A DNA stretch of 64,000 nt from an uncultured Prevotellaceae bacterium (GCA_902780635.1 CACZGH010000005.1:1-64000), one strand, 5' to 3'. Counted from the stretch's first letter, positions 1 through 8,965 are shown. Translations and numbers: made by a program. The notes: generated from the letters alone by a model not told the origin.

Positions 1-88
1 ATGATGTCATCTTTTTCATAATTGTATCTTTTTTTGTTATTATTACTTTTTCTTCTTGATTGCAATGCTTTTGTTCTTGATTGCGATG

Positions 89-120
89 CAAAGTTATACC
101 CGTTTTCGATACACCACAAA
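89..120 (-). promoter_or_regulatory. Bacteroidota promoter reading left out of the window
   Basis: On the minus strand, TAACTTTG (96 to 89) fits the -7 box TAnnTTTG, and TTTG (120 to 117) fits the -33 box, with a 20-bp spacer. The same geometry recurs at three other promoters in this window. It would drive a gene lying left of base 1. Confidence 0.55.
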
Positions 121-316
121 CTTTTTTCCCATTTCTCGAAAAAACTGATGCGGCACCAGCACCAATAAGCGACAAAACCACAAAACACCATTAATTGTTG
201 TCGCACGACACTCAAAAAAAACACATTTTGTACAAGTTTCGTAAGTCCACTGAAAGAGGGCAGTACAATTCGCATGGTGTTTTTTGGTATTTTAAGATTA
301 AATCTTCTGGTTACTT

Positions 317-390
317 AAGTTACTTTGCTCTCGGAAATGAAAAGAAAAGCAAACTTTCCTTTTACATTTCACTCATTTTTCGTAACTTTG
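317..390 (+). repeat. 74-bp direct repeat, copy 1
   Basis: Matches 512-585 with two substitutions over 74 bp. It contains the stretch AAATGAAAAGAAAAG and ends in TAACTTTG, a -7 promoter box, so each copy could act as a promoter cassette. The same AAATGAAAAGAAAAG stretch recurs at 11743-11757, again just before TAACTTTG. Confidence 0.7.
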
Positions 391-511
391 CTGAGCATTC
401 AGCGAAGTTACTTCGTCTCGGCAAAAAAAAATGAATGAATTCTGAAGATTTTGTCCGCTTAAGGACAAAATCGTGTTCTGCTCTCAACTTTTCGTAACTT
501 TGGCTTCTCCG

Positions 512-585
512 AAGTTACTTTGCACTCGGAAATGAAAAGAAAAGCAAACTTTCCTTTTACATTTCACTCATTTTTTGTAACTTTG
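512..585 (+). repeat. 74-bp direct repeat, copy 2
   Basis: Second copy of the 317-390 repeat, 195 bp downstream. Its terminal TAACTTTG (578-585) is correctly placed to start the riboswitch transcript, so this copy probably supplies the thiamine operon promoter. Confidence 0.7.
578..585 (+). promoter_or_regulatory. Probable promoter of the thiamine uptake operon
   Basis: TAACTTTG matches the -7 consensus TAnnTTTG. Transcription would start near 592, just ahead of the TPP aptamer at 608. No good TTTG sits at the -33 position (only CTTT), so the call rests on the -7 box and its position. Confidence 0.45.
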
Positions 586-607
586 TCCCCGATTTGCAAA
601 GTGCAAG

Positions 608-682
608 TTAAGGGGTGCCCGAAAATCTCGGGCTGAGATCAGACCCTCATACCTGATCCGGGTAATGCCGGCGTAGGAATTC
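608..682 (+). promoter_or_regulatory. TPP riboswitch (THI element)
   Basis: The conserved thiamine pyrophosphate aptamer blocks appear in order: GGGGTGCC (612-619), CTGAGA (633-638), ACCCTCATACCTGATC (643-658) and GGGTAATGCCGGCGTAGGAA (660-679). TPP binding would reduce expression of the receptor and permease that follow. A C-rich run before the start codon (CCCCCTTA, 695-702) is complementary to TAAGGGG (609-615) at the 5' edge of the aptamer and could form the alternative fold. That switching mechanism is inference; the aptamer identity is clear. Confidence 0.93.
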
Positions 683-727
683 TCTCTTTTCTTCCCCCCT
701 TATTTATACATCTATATATAAGGTTTT

Positions 728-3157
728 ATGCAAAAACATTTTCTCACCCTGATGGCAGCCATGATGGCTATAGGAGCCATGGGACAAACCGCAGACTCAC
801 TCAAACTGGAGCAGTTGCAGGAAGTGGTGGTCAAAGGCGTACGCGCACAGCAAGACGCACCATACGCCGTCACACAAATCAAAAAACAAGAACTGCAGGA
901 GTTTTCGAAGACAGGCAAAGAGCTGCCCTTCCTCTTCTCACAGACACCTGGTGTACTCTCCTGGAGCGAAAACGGCATGGGCACCGGCACCTCTTATATG
1001 CGTATACGCGGAGCCGGCGACTCACGCATCAACGTGACCTTAGACGGTGTGCCCCTCAACTCGCCAGAGGACCAATGCGTGTTCTGGGCCAATATGAACA
1101 GCTATGCCTCACTCTTAGGTAGCGTGCAGATACAGCGCGGCGTGGGAGCATCGACCAACGGCGACGGCGCCTTCGGTGGCACCGTGGCACTGGCCTCTAA
1201 AGCGGCAGCACTTACACCCAGTCTGGAACTGAGCGGCTCCTACGGCTCCTACAACACCTACAACATAGGAGGGTCCTTCACCACTGGGCTGTTGTGGAAC
1301 CACTTCGTCTTCGACGGTGCTTACCATGAGACCAACACCGACGGCTATATACACGGCACCAGCGGACGCTCTGGCAGCTACTACGGCGGACTGCGCTACA
1401 CCACCGACAGACTCACCATCGCCTACAAAAACTTCGGCAACTTTGAGAAAACCGGACAGGCATGGAACGGTGTCACCGCTGGCGACAACGACCTCTCTCT
1501 CATGGACGGCACCTACGGCGCTACCACCGGCATCCACACCTACAAAGATCTCTATAAGCGCGGGCTGGGGCGTTACAATACACTCTACGAGACCCTCGTT
1601 TACGACGATGACGGCAACTTCGCCACCGACAGCAAAGGCAACTACCTCACACGGCGATTTACCATGAGCGACGGAACCCTGTGGGACAAAGCCACCGACA
1701 ATTTCTGGCAAAGCCACAACATCCTCTCCGCTGCATGGGAAGTGAGCCCCTTCTTCACCACCAACGCTGCCATCCACTACACACATGGCTACGGATACTA
1801 CAAGGAATTCAGACCTGACAACAAACTGAAGAAATTCGGCCTTGCCAACTTCACCGACAGCCAAGGCAAGACCGTGAAACGTACCGACTTCGTGCGCAAA
1901 AAAGGTCTGGAACAAGACACCTACGGACTGATCTGGAACGCCAACTACCATAATGACCTCTGGGACATCATCGGTGGTGTCTCCCTGCAACAGTTTAAAG
2001 GCAATCACTTCGGCTACCTCACCTATGTGGCCAACCCTGAACTCAGCAAACGGCTGTTAGCCAACGGCAAATACATGTATTATGACTCAGACGCTGACAA
2101 AGACGACTACAGCGGATTTGTCAAAGCTGCCTACAAAATCACCAACCGACTGAGCGTCTTCGGCGACGTACAATACCGCTACGTCAACTACACGACCGAC
2201 GGCATCAACGACAAATTCTATGAGAACGCTGACGGGACCTACACCAACCAGGCACTCAACATCGATGAGAAATACAACTTCGCCAACCTCAAGGGGGGCG
2301 TCAGCTACAAAACCGACCACCATCATCTCTATGCGTCGGTAGCCAACGCACACCGTGAGCCAGAACGTAACAACTTCACCGACCAAGGCTCTTACCCTGC
2401 CCCTAAGGCAGAACAACTGCTCGACTTCGAACTGGGCTATGAGTACAGCGCCACCGACTGGCACGCCAGCGCCAACCTTTACTATATGGACTACACCGAC
2501 CAGTTTGTGCAGACCGGCGCAGTGAGCGACATCGGCGAGAACCTTACCACCAATATTAAAGACTCCTACCGCATGGGCGTGGAACTGACCGCCGGATGGA
2601 ACGCCACCCCCTGGCTCACTCTTGAAGGAAACGCAGCCCTGAGCAGCAACAAAATCAAAGACTTCGACGAGTGGGTGGAAGACTGGGATGACTGGGAGGG
2701 CAACCCCGACGCCGCCCAATACCACTGTGACGGCAATGGCGACGAGATGCGCCAGTTTCACTACGACAACTCCACACTGGCCTTCTCACCATCTGTCATC
2801 CTCAACGGATTCATACGCCTGCACCACAAAGGATGGCAGGCCATCTGGCACACCAACTATGTGAGCAGACAGTATCTGGACAATACTGAAAACAAAGAGC
2901 GCTCACTGCCCTGCTACAGCGTCTCTAACCTCAGCCTGAGCCACACCGCCAAGGTGACCAAGGCATGCGGACTGAAAGAGGTTACCGTGGGCCTCAACTT
3001 CAACAACATCTTCAGCCGGAGATATGCAGCCAGCGGATGGGTCTACTCTGCCATCTGCGAGAGTTACGGCCACAGCAACGACAACCGCTACTATCAGATC
3101 GGATTCATCCCGATGTCAGGATTCACTGCCATGGGCAATATCACCCTGCGGTTCTAA
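728..3157 (+). CDS. TonB-dependent outer-membrane receptor, probably for thiamine
   Basis: An 809-residue outer-membrane receptor of the FepA/BtuB type. The first 19 residues form a signal peptide ending at MGQ. A TonB-box-like segment (LQEVVVKG, about residues 29-36) precedes a plug domain (about 40-160, with the MRIRGAGDSRINVTLDGVPL region) and a beta-barrel that ends in an aromatic C-terminus (ITLRF). It has no SusC-type N-terminal carboxypeptidase-like domain. The TPP riboswitch directly upstream and the PnuC-family permease 47 bp downstream point to thiamine as substrate; the sequence alone would not show this. The ATG at 728 lies 45 bp after the aptamer. Confidence 0.85.
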   Translation: MQKHFLTLMAAMMAIGAMGQTADSLKLEQLQEVVVKGVRAQQDAPYAVTQIKKQELQEFSKTGKELPFLFSQTPGVLSWSENGMGTGTSYMRIRGAGDSRINVTLDGVPLNSPEDQCVFWANMNSYASLLGSVQIQRGVGASTNGDGAFGGTVALASKAAALTPSLELSGSYGSYNTYNIGGSFTTGLLWNHFVFDGAYHETNTDGYIHGTSGRSGSYYGGLRYTTDRLTIAYKNFGNFEKTGQAWNGVTAGDNDLSLMDGTYGATTGIHTYKDLYKRGLGRYNTLYETLVYDDDGNFATDSKGNYLTRRFTMSDGTLWDKATDNFWQSHNILSAAWEVSPFFTTNAAIHYTHGYGYYKEFRPDNKLKKFGLANFTDSQGKTVKRTDFVRKKGLEQDTYGLIWNANYHNDLWDIIGGVSLQQFKGNHFGYLTYVANPELSKRLLANGKYMYYDSDADKDDYSGFVKAAYKITNRLSVFGDVQYRYVNYTTDGINDKFYENADGTYTNQALNIDEKYNFANLKGGVSYKTDHHHLYASVANAHREPERNNFTDQGSYPAPKAEQLLDFELGYEYSATDWHASANLYYMDYTDQFVQTGAVSDIGENLTTNIKDSYRMGVELTAGWNATPWLTLEGNAALSSNKIKDFDEWVEDWDDWEGNPDAAQYHCDGNGDEMRQFHYDNSTLAFSPSVILNGFIRLHHKGWQAIWHTNYVSRQYLDNTENKERSLPCYSVSNLSLSHTAKVTKACGLKEVTVGLNFNNIFSRRYAASGWVYSAICESYGHSNDNRYYQIGFIPMSGFTAMGNITLRF

Positions 3158-3204
3158 TAATAAGAGAGGCGGCCCCTGAGCCGCCCCACAAACATTTTGC
3201 ATCT

Positions 3205-3795
3205 ATGAACGAGTTCCTCACCGCACACTGGCTCGACATCACCACCACCCTGCTTGGACTGGCCTATATCTTGCTGGAATACAAAGCCAGCATCTGGATG
3301 TGGGCAGTGGGCTTTGCCATGCAGACACTCGGCATCGTGCTTTACTACCAGAAAGGACTTTATGCCGACTGCGGCATGGAGTTCTATTACCTCACCATGA
3401 CCGTCTACGGCTTCATCAACTGGAAATATCTTAAAGGAGCAAAAGAGAAACGTGAATTGCCCATCACTCATTTCAAAAAAAGCCTCATCCTACCCTGGAC
3501 GGTGGCCACATTAGCCTTATGGGGCATCCTCTGGTGGTTTCTCGCCACCATGACCGACTCACGTGTGCCCATCACCGACAGTTTCACCACTGCCCTCAGC
3601 TTTGTGGGCATCTGGGCTCTGGCACGGAAATACCTAGAGCAATGGCTTATCTGGATCGTGGTCGACGTAGTGACCTGCGCTCTTTATATCTATAAGGACA
3701 TCCCGTTCAAAGCCAGTCTCTATGCCCTCTACGTCATCATCGCCATCTTCGGATACATCAGATGGAAGAAAATGGTGGTGAGAAGTAAGGGGTGA
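3205..3795 (+). CDS. PnuC-family thiamine transporter (PnuT-like)
   Basis: A 196-residue inner-membrane protein with about seven hydrophobic helices. The PnuC family (SWEET fold) moves unphosphorylated vitamins by facilitated diffusion, with cytosolic kinases trapping the product. The tail YALYVIIAIFGYIRW and the early helices around WMWAVGFAMQ are family features. The upstream TPP riboswitch and TonB receptor make thiamine far more likely than nicotinamide riboside. I chose the ATG at 3205 because it gives the first membrane segment at the normal place; the open frame runs further upstream in a frame overlapping the receptor. A short GC hairpin (3168-3185) lies between the two genes. No thiamine kinase is in the window. 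Confidence 0.85.
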   Translation: MNEFLTAHWLDITTTLLGLAYILLEYKASIWMWAVGFAMQTLGIVLYYQKGLYADCGMEFYYLTMTVYGFINWKYLKGAKEKRELPITHFKKSLILPWTVATLALWGILWWFLATMTDSRVPITDSFTTALSFVGIWALARKYLEQWLIWIVVDVVTCALYIYKDIPFKASLYALYVIIAIFGYIRWKKMVVRSKG

Positions 3796-3818
3796 GAGGT
3801 GAGAGGTGAGAGATAAGA

Positions 3819-3854
3819 AAAAGGCCGAAAACAATGCAATGTTTTCGGCCTTTT
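3819..3854. terminator. Bidirectional terminator between pnuT and dnaA
   Basis: Perfect 12-bp stem AAGGCCGAAAAC (3821-3832) / GTTTTCGGCCTT (3841-3852) with an 8-nt loop, flanked by A-runs on one side and T-runs on the other. It serves the converging pnuT (+) and dnaA (-) and touches the dnaA stop codon at 3853-3855. Three tandem copies of GGTGAGA lie just before it (about 3791-3811). Confidence 0.85.
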
Positions 3855-5262
3855 ATTTGAGTTTGAAAGCGCTCTCGATACTGGCTATCTCATCACAGAA
3901 AGCAGCGTCTATCTTCATGCGTTCCTCCACTTTCTCACAACTATGGAGAACGGTGCTGTGATCACGCCCGGCAATGAGTTTGCCGATTCTAGATGCGGGC
4001 ATCTTGGTGTGCTTCTGGGCCAGATACATCGACACCTGACGTGCCACCACCAAATTGTGCTTGCGGCTCTTGCCACTCACCTCGTCGACGGTCACACGGT
4101 AGTGGGTGCATACCTTATTCAAAATGTCGTCAATCGTCAGCGGTGAATTGTCCATCTTGACCGACCGCTTCATGACGGTCTCAGCCAGGGTGATGTCGAT
4201 ATTGCGGTTGTAAACCACAGAGTATGCCATCAGTGAGTTGACCACGCCCTCCAGGTCACGCACACTGCCATTGGCAGTCTGGGCAATGAACTGCACCACA
4301 TCTTCGGGGATGGAAAGGCCATCACGATGGATCTTGGCATGGAGGATGTCAACACACAGCTCCACATTGGGTTTTTCCAACTCGGCAATAAGGCCACAGC
4401 TGAAACGAGTGAGCAGACGCTCGTTCATCCCTTTCAGGTCAACCGGTGGACGGTCACAAGCCAGGATGATACGCTTGCCAATACGATAGAGATGGTCGAA
4501 GATATGGAAGAAGGTGTCCTGAGTCTTCTGGGCGGTCATCCACTCCTGGATGTCGTCCACGATGAGGACGTCGATGGTCTGGTAGAAATTGATGAAATCG
4601 TTGAGTGTGTTGTACCTCACAGCATTGGTATACTGCACCTGGAAAAGACGGGCACTGATATAAAGCACACGCTTCTCTGGGTAGAGTTGCTTCACACGGA
4701 TGCCGATGGCATTGATCAAATGTGTCTTGCCACAGCCCGACGGGCCATAGATAAACATCGGGTTGAACTGCGTGGTAGATGGATGCTCAGCGATAGAGAG
4801 ACCCACGGCACGTGGCAACTTGTTGCTGGCACCCTCTATGAAGTTCTCAAATGTCTGATGGGGGTTGAGCTGTGGGTCCACCTGCTGCAGCTGCACCGTG
4901 TCAAGCACGCTGTAGGGATGATTGCCCTTGGTCTGCGGTTGAGGTTTCTCGATATTCTCCGCAGCCGGGTCAGACTGCAGTACCATGGCCTTATGGTTGG
5001 TCTGGTCAGTGATCACCCTGTAGGCCAAACGTACGTTCTTGCCAAACACCCTCGTAAGTACCTTGCCAATTAAGTCCACAAAGTTCTCCTCCAGGTACTC
5101 ATACACAAACGGGCTGGGTACCTGCACCAACAATGTCAAGGTCGCCGGTGAGAACGACTCGAAGACAATTGGCTTGAACCATGTTTCATATTGCTGCTCT
5201 GAGACATTGCCTTTTATCAACTGCAGGCTTCTCTCCCAAAGCTGAGCGGGACTTACTTTCAT
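3853..5262 (-). CDS. dnaA: Chromosomal replication initiator DnaA
   Basis: A 469-residue AAA+ ATPase that binds DnaA boxes and opens the replication origin. Domain I is residues 1-85, followed by a variable linker rich in Q and P (about 95-135). The AAA+ core has Walker A GPSGCGKT (173-180), Walker B LIVDDIQ (233-239) and an arginine-finger segment near 285. Domain IV near the C-terminus carries the DNA-binding signature GRDHSTVLHS. Length is normal for the family. The gene stands alone on the minus strand; dnaN and recF are not adjacent, which is common in Bacteroidota. No DnaA-box cluster was seen in the 589 bp upstream. Confidence 0.97.
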   Translation of the reverse strand: MKVSPAQLWERSLQLIKGNVSEQQYETWFKPIVFESFSPATLTLLVQVPSPFVYEYLEENFVDLIGKVLTRVFGKNVRLAYRVITDQTNHKAMVLQSDPAAENIEKPQPQTKGNHPYSVLDTVQLQQVDPQLNPHQTFENFIEGASNKLPRAVGLSIAEHPSTTQFNPMFIYGPSGCGKTHLINAIGIRVKQLYPEKRVLYISARLFQVQYTNAVRYNTLNDFINFYQTIDVLIVDDIQEWMTAQKTQDTFFHIFDHLYRIGKRIILACDRPPVDLKGMNERLLTRFSCGLIAELEKPNVELCVDILHAKIHRDGLSIPEDVVQFIAQTANGSVRDLEGVVNSLMAYSVVYNRNIDITLAETVMKRSVKMDNSPLTIDDILNKVCTHYRVTVDEVSGKSRKHNLVVARQVSMYLAQKHTKMPASRIGKLIAGRDHSTVLHSCEKVEERMKIDAAFCDEIASIESAFKLK

Positions 5263-5851
5263 TAACTAATCTTCTCTATTTTAAGGTATAGATCATTATT
5301 TTCAATGTTGGCAATTCACTGGCGGGTGTCGTCGCATCACTATTTCATCTTCGAAAAGCTACGAGCAAAAACCGAATACCGAATGCCGGGTATCAAATAT
5401 CGATAGATAATTCCATCCTCTCAAAATCGTATGCAAATATCGCAATTTTTTTTGTGACTCACAAATCGCAATTTTATCAAAACATCAACCAAACGATGTA
5501 AAATGCATGATGATGGCAACTTAGAAGTTTTGATAAAAGCGTGAAAACTTTTTGACATTTGCATTTTTGCAACTCTTTGAAAATCCGAACGTTGCGATGC
5601 ATTTAACATTCTGTTTACACCCCATTTTGAGGAGTCCACATAAATGCAGAAGTCTATAAGTGATAGGCATTTCCGTGATTTGGATAAAGTATTTTCTCGG
5701 ACGCCTCTTATTTAGACTTATTTTAAATTACCAGTTTCCTGATTATTTTTCACTTCGGCACAAGAGTGCATCAAATTCGCCCCAGTCTCACGCAGGCTTG
5801 CCCGCATCCACAATCGCGACTTTGTACAAAAAGGATGAAAAAGCCTTGACT
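5263..5851. other. 589-bp gene-free stretch upstream of dnaA
   Basis: AT-rich, with no supported gene; a 72-codon minus-strand frame (5421-5639) has no recognisable features. ATCGCAATTTT occurs twice around 5436-5475. I found neither DnaA boxes of the TTATNCACA type nor a clean TAnnTTTG promoter on the minus strand, although the dnaA promoter must lie here. A weak inverted repeat (AAAAAGGAT 5828-5836 / ATCCTTTTT 5858-5866) spans the stop codon of the MCE gene and could end its operon. Confidence 0.5.
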
Positions 5852-6775
5852 CTACTTATCCTTTTTCCCAAACACAGAGAAGTGGACATATCTTTTGGGA
5901 TGCTCACGCAGATTGACCAAGAGGGTGTCGGCATGTGCAAGCGTGGCGTTGAGATTCTGATAGAGAGACTTGTCATTCATCAGCAAGGACAACGACCCAT
6001 TGTTATCATTCAGGTTGGCTGTGAAGGTCTTGAGATTTTCCAAAGTAGAAGTCAGTTCAGCCAGTGTGCCTTCCAAATCAAGTTTGGAGAGTTGGTCTGT
6101 CACACGAGAGGCATTGTCCATCGTCGTGCCGGCATTGTTGAGCACACCGTCGGCTTTGGTCATCAAACCAGGCACCGACTTGTTAAGTCCCACCATCAGT
6201 GCATTGAGTTCGCTGGTCGTGGTGGTCAGCCCCTTAGAGACATACTCGGCGTTTTTCACGGTGTTGCCAAGTGCGGGGTCAGCGAGCAAGGCATTGACAC
6301 TGGCCAAGATGGAGTCTACCTTGGGCAGCATCTTCTCCACCTGTGGTATCATGGCTTTCAGTTGTCCCATGGCTCCATTGTTGAGCATACCATTGATGGT
6401 GCTGAGCGGCTCTAAGAATCCGTTTCCCTCCTCTCCCAGTATAAGGTCCACCTGCACGTTGCCAAGGAGGTCACTGGAAATCTCTGCGGTGGTACCCTTC
6501 GGCACCCTCAGTTTCTTGTCGATACCCACCTCTGCCATGATCTGTCCACGCTTTTCAAAGTCGTAGGTGATTGTTTTGACAGTGCCCACCTGATAACCAT
6601 CGGCCATGATGGGACTGGACCCTGTAAGGCCACTGATGTTGGAGAATGCTATATAATAGGTATTGTCGGTGGAAAAAAGACTGATACCCTTCAGAAAATT
6701 CATTCCGAAGAAGAGTACGATGATACCGACGATGGCCACAAGGGCTATTTTTATTTCTTTGGTGATAAGTTTCAT
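5852..6775 (-). CDS. MCE/MlaD-family lipid transport protein
   Basis: A 307-residue protein with one N-terminal membrane anchor (about residues 7-28) and an MCE domain (about 37-115, YYIAFSNISGLTGSSPIMADGYQVGTV...), followed by a long helical region with coiled-coil character and little hydrophobicity. MCE proteins form hexameric rings in the periplasm that carry phospholipids between membranes, working with an ABC transporter (MlaE/MlaF type). Those partners are not next to this gene. It follows the amidase gene by 18 bp and is probably co-transcribed with folB and the amidase. The substrate is not deducible from sequence. Confidence 0.88.
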   Translation of the reverse strand: MKLITKEIKIALVAIVGIIVLFFGMNFLKGISLFSTDNTYYIAFSNISGLTGSSPIMADGYQVGTVKTITYDFEKRGQIMAEVGIDKKLRVPKGTTAEISSDLLGNVQVDLILGEEGNGFLEPLSTINGMLNNGAMGQLKAMIPQVEKMLPKVDSILASVNALLADPALGNTVKNAEYVSKGLTTTTSELNALMVGLNKSVPGLMTKADGVLNNAGTTMDNASRVTDQLSKLDLEGTLAELTSTLENLKTFTANLNDNNGSLSLLMNDKSLYQNLNATLAHADTLLVNLREHPKRYVHFSVFGKKDK

Positions 6776-6793
6776 TTCTCTTTGTCTTTGGTT

Positions 6794-8503
6794 TTATCTA
6801 TGTGTTGCCTTATTCTTTCTGTATTCCCTTACGGCCTCTGAGATGTTCATTTTATACCCGTCGCGGAAAGCGATGATGAAAGCCTGTGGGAAAGCGTCGA
6901 GCACCGTCTTTCTCAGACGGTTGATCTCGTCGAAATCGGGCGAGGCGCCTATCGTGTATTTAAACATCCCGTTTTCAGCATACATTTCCACACCTTTCAC
7001 TCCCATAAACTGGGGGGCGTCGGGGGCGAGTTGTAAACTGCTGGCAGCAATCTGCACCTTGAAGATAGGACGACCGCCTGGCTGCATATCCTCTGGCACC
7101 GGTGCCACTTCCTCTACCGTTTTAGCAGGTGCTTCCTTCACCTCGTTTTTCTTCTCTGGCTGAGGAGTGGGTTGTGGAGCAAGAGTGGGTTGTGGAGTGG
7201 ATTGAGGAACAGGAGTAGGCTGAGGTGTGGGTTGTGGAACAGGTTGAGGAGCAGGAGTAGGCTGTGGAGTGGGAGTAGGCTGAGGTGTGGGCTGTGGAAC
7301 AGGTTGTGGAGCAGGAGAAGGCTGTGGAGTGGGAGTAGGCTGTGGCTTAGCGGGTTGGGGAGAAGAAACTGGCTGCGGTTGATTTTGCTGAGGAGCCGGA
7401 GTTGGCTTAGGAGCCGGTGTAGGTTGAGGAGCCGGAGTGGGTTTAGGAGCCGGAGTGGGTTTAGGAGCCGGCGTGGGTTTAGGAGTCGGTGTGGGTTGTG
7501 GTGCCGGTGTGGGTTTTGCGGATGTTGGTGGAGGAACCTGCTGAGCGAGAGGACTGGGTACCTCAGCTTGAGGTACTGGTGTCGGAGCGGGCTTTCTGAC
7601 GGGGATGGCCTGTGCATACTCCATCTCAGAGGGGGAAGTGACCTGATCCTCCATCAAGAACGAGGAAGGGTTTTCCTCTGCCAGCAGTAGCGGTGGCTCT
7701 GGGTTGCTGTTCTGTCCCACCACTTTGGCCCCATATTTCTTCTTGTACTTGACAAAAGCGTTGTAGATGCCTCTTGCCATCTTGTCCTGTCCATCCTTTG
7801 TGTTAAGGAATTCCTCCTCGTCAGGAGTGGTGATAAATCCCAGTTCGATGAGGCAACTGGGCATCGAAGTTTCCCTAATCACCAGGAATCCTGCCTGATG
7901 AACGCCCTTATTCACCCTGCCGCTAGTAGCACAAGTCTCACTTTGTATGAGTTTTGCCATCTCCACACTGTTCGCCATATACTTGTCCTGCATAAGTTCG
8001 AACATGATATAGCTCTCGGCCGACTTGGGATCGAATCCAGCATAGGTTTGCTTGTAGTTTTTCTCGAGGAGGATGACAGAGTTTTCACGTTTTGCCACAT
8101 TGAGGTTATCAGCCGCCCTGTGCATTCCGAGTGTGTACGTCTCCAGTCCTCTTGATATTTTGCCCCCTTCGAGCGCATTGGTATGTACGGAGATGAAAAG
8201 ATCGGCCTTGTTTCTATTGGCGATATTCGCCCTCTCCTCCAATTGGATGAACACATCCGTCTTTCTGGTGTATATGACTTTCACATCTGGACAGTTGCGC
8301 TCCACATACTGTCCAAAAGCCAATGCAACATTAAGGTTGATATCTTTCTCATATGATATTTTTCCTTTAGCTCCCGAGTCTTTTCCACCATGCCCGGCGT
8401 CAATAACCAGCGTGAAACGATGGTCAGCCGCCCTGGTGGTCATCAGTCCGGTCGCCATGCCAATCATCCAAACAATCCCTACAAGAAATATCTTTTTACA
8501 CAT
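6794..8503 (-). CDS. N-acetylmuramoyl-L-alanine amidase with Pro/Thr linker and SPOR domain
   Basis: A 569-residue exported Amidase_3 enzyme that removes the stem peptide from peptidoglycan, probably at division. A signal peptide covers residues 1-25. The catalytic domain (about 29-255) has the zinc ligands H38 (AGHGG), E52 and H107 (SVHTNA) and catalytic E220 (LIELGF). A very low-complexity linker of about 150 residues (roughly 305-455) is built from PTPAPQ/PTPAPK units. A SPOR-type domain (about 484-565, starting FKVQIAASS) would target septal glycan. The linker DNA is itself repetitive and so may vary in length between strains. Gaps of 18 bp to folB and to the MCE gene suggest an operon. 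Confidence 0.92.
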   Translation of the reverse strand: MCKKIFLVGIVWMIGMATGLMTTRAADHRFTLVIDAGHGGKDSGAKGKISYEKDINLNVALAFGQYVERNCPDVKVIYTRKTDVFIQLEERANIANRNKADLFISVHTNALEGGKISRGLETYTLGMHRAADNLNVAKRENSVILLEKNYKQTYAGFDPKSAESYIMFELMQDKYMANSVEMAKLIQSETCATSGRVNKGVHQAGFLVIRETSMPSCLIELGFITTPDEEEFLNTKDGQDKMARGIYNAFVKYKKKYGAKVVGQNSNPEPPLLLAEENPSSFLMEDQVTSPSEMEYAQAIPVRKPAPTPVPQAEVPSPLAQQVPPPTSAKPTPAPQPTPTPKPTPAPKPTPAPKPTPAPQPTPAPKPTPAPQQNQPQPVSSPQPAKPQPTPTPQPSPAPQPVPQPTPQPTPTPQPTPAPQPVPQPTPQPTPVPQSTPQPTLAPQPTPQPEKKNEVKEAPAKTVEEVAPVPEDMQPGGRPIFKVQIAASSLQLAPDAPQFMGVKGVEMYAENGMFKYTIGASPDFDEINRLRKTVLDAFPQAFIIAFRDGYKMNISEAVREYRKNKATHR

Positions 8504-8521
8504 ACGATATATTACTTATTA

Positions 8522-8896
8522 TCAACCTTTTACCCTATTCAATTGAAGTTTTACTCCAGCCCCGTCACAATCACCGCCAAAAGGTGGTGTCACCTTACAG
8601 ATATCCACCTCCACCTCTTCTATACGTGAGAATGTCTCCAACAGTGCATTTCCGATCCGACCAGCCACATGCTCGAGCAACTGAGAAGGGATGGCCATTT
8701 CGCGCACTACAATGTCATGCATCACGGCATAATCGATGGTGTCCTCCACCCTGTCGCTCTGAATGGCCTCTGCCACCTTGGCCTTTACATCGAGGTTCAC
8801 CACATACTCCCCTCCCACCACACGTTCCTGTGGCATCACGCCATGAAAAGCGTAAAGCCTCACGTTTCGCAGGTAGATATGAGTGGAGTATACCAT
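8522..8896 (-). CDS. folB: Dihydroneopterin aldolase
   Basis: A 124-residue FolB enzyme of folate synthesis; it converts dihydroneopterin to 6-hydroxymethyl-dihydropterin and glycolaldehyde in the cytosol. Visible family marks are YAFHGVMPQER near the N-terminus (the catalytic/pterin-binding region), the DYAVMHDIV segment, the LLEHVAGRI helix and the C-terminal KVTPPFGGD strand. Length is normal. It is first in a run of three minus-strand genes (folB, amidase, MCE) with 18-bp gaps. Confidence 0.93.
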   Translation of the reverse strand: MVYSTHIYLRNVRLYAFHGVMPQERVVGGEYVVNLDVKAKVAEAIQSDRVEDTIDYAVMHDIVVREMAIPSQLLEHVAGRIGNALLETFSRIEEVEVDICKVTPPFGGDCDGAGVKLQLNRVKG

Positions 8897-8897
8897 T

Positions 8898-8960
8898 ATT
8901 ATATTATTTACTATTTACTATTTACTAATTACTAATTCCCAATTACTAATTACTAATTAT
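8898..8960. repeat. AT-rich tandem heptamers between nrdJ and folB
   Basis: Degenerate tandem copies of TTACTAT, TTACTAA and AATTACTAA fill most of this gap between the nrdJ stop codon and the folB start. No TAnnTTTG promoter on the minus strand is apparent, so the origin of folB transcription is unclear. Confidence 0.6.
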
Positions 8961-8965
8961 CAAAC

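Larger units (their letters stand above)
1..607. other. Gene-free leader region with repeats and hairpins
   Basis: No convincing gene. A 16-bp direct repeat (53-68 and 74-89, one mismatch) starts the stretch. A 74-bp sequence occurs twice (317-390 and 512-585). Three hairpins lie between and around the copies: 382-411 (13-bp arms, one G.T pair, loop GCAT), 447-472 (perfect 10-bp arms GATTTTGTCC/GGACAAAATC) and 494-518. TAACTTTG, which fits the Bacteroidota -7 box, occurs at 383-390, 495-502 and 578-585. The open frame 195-434 (79 codons) spans the first repeat and resembles no protein I know. Confidence 0.6.

Noticed and set aside
195-434. 79-codon open frame near the window start
   Set aside because: It lies across the 74-bp direct repeat and a hairpin, has low-complexity content and no signal, domain or familiar motif.
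5263-5851. Replication origin next to dnaA
   Set aside because: No cluster of TTATNCACA-type boxes and no clear AT-rich unwinding element arranged with them; in Bacteroidota the origin is often not beside dnaA.
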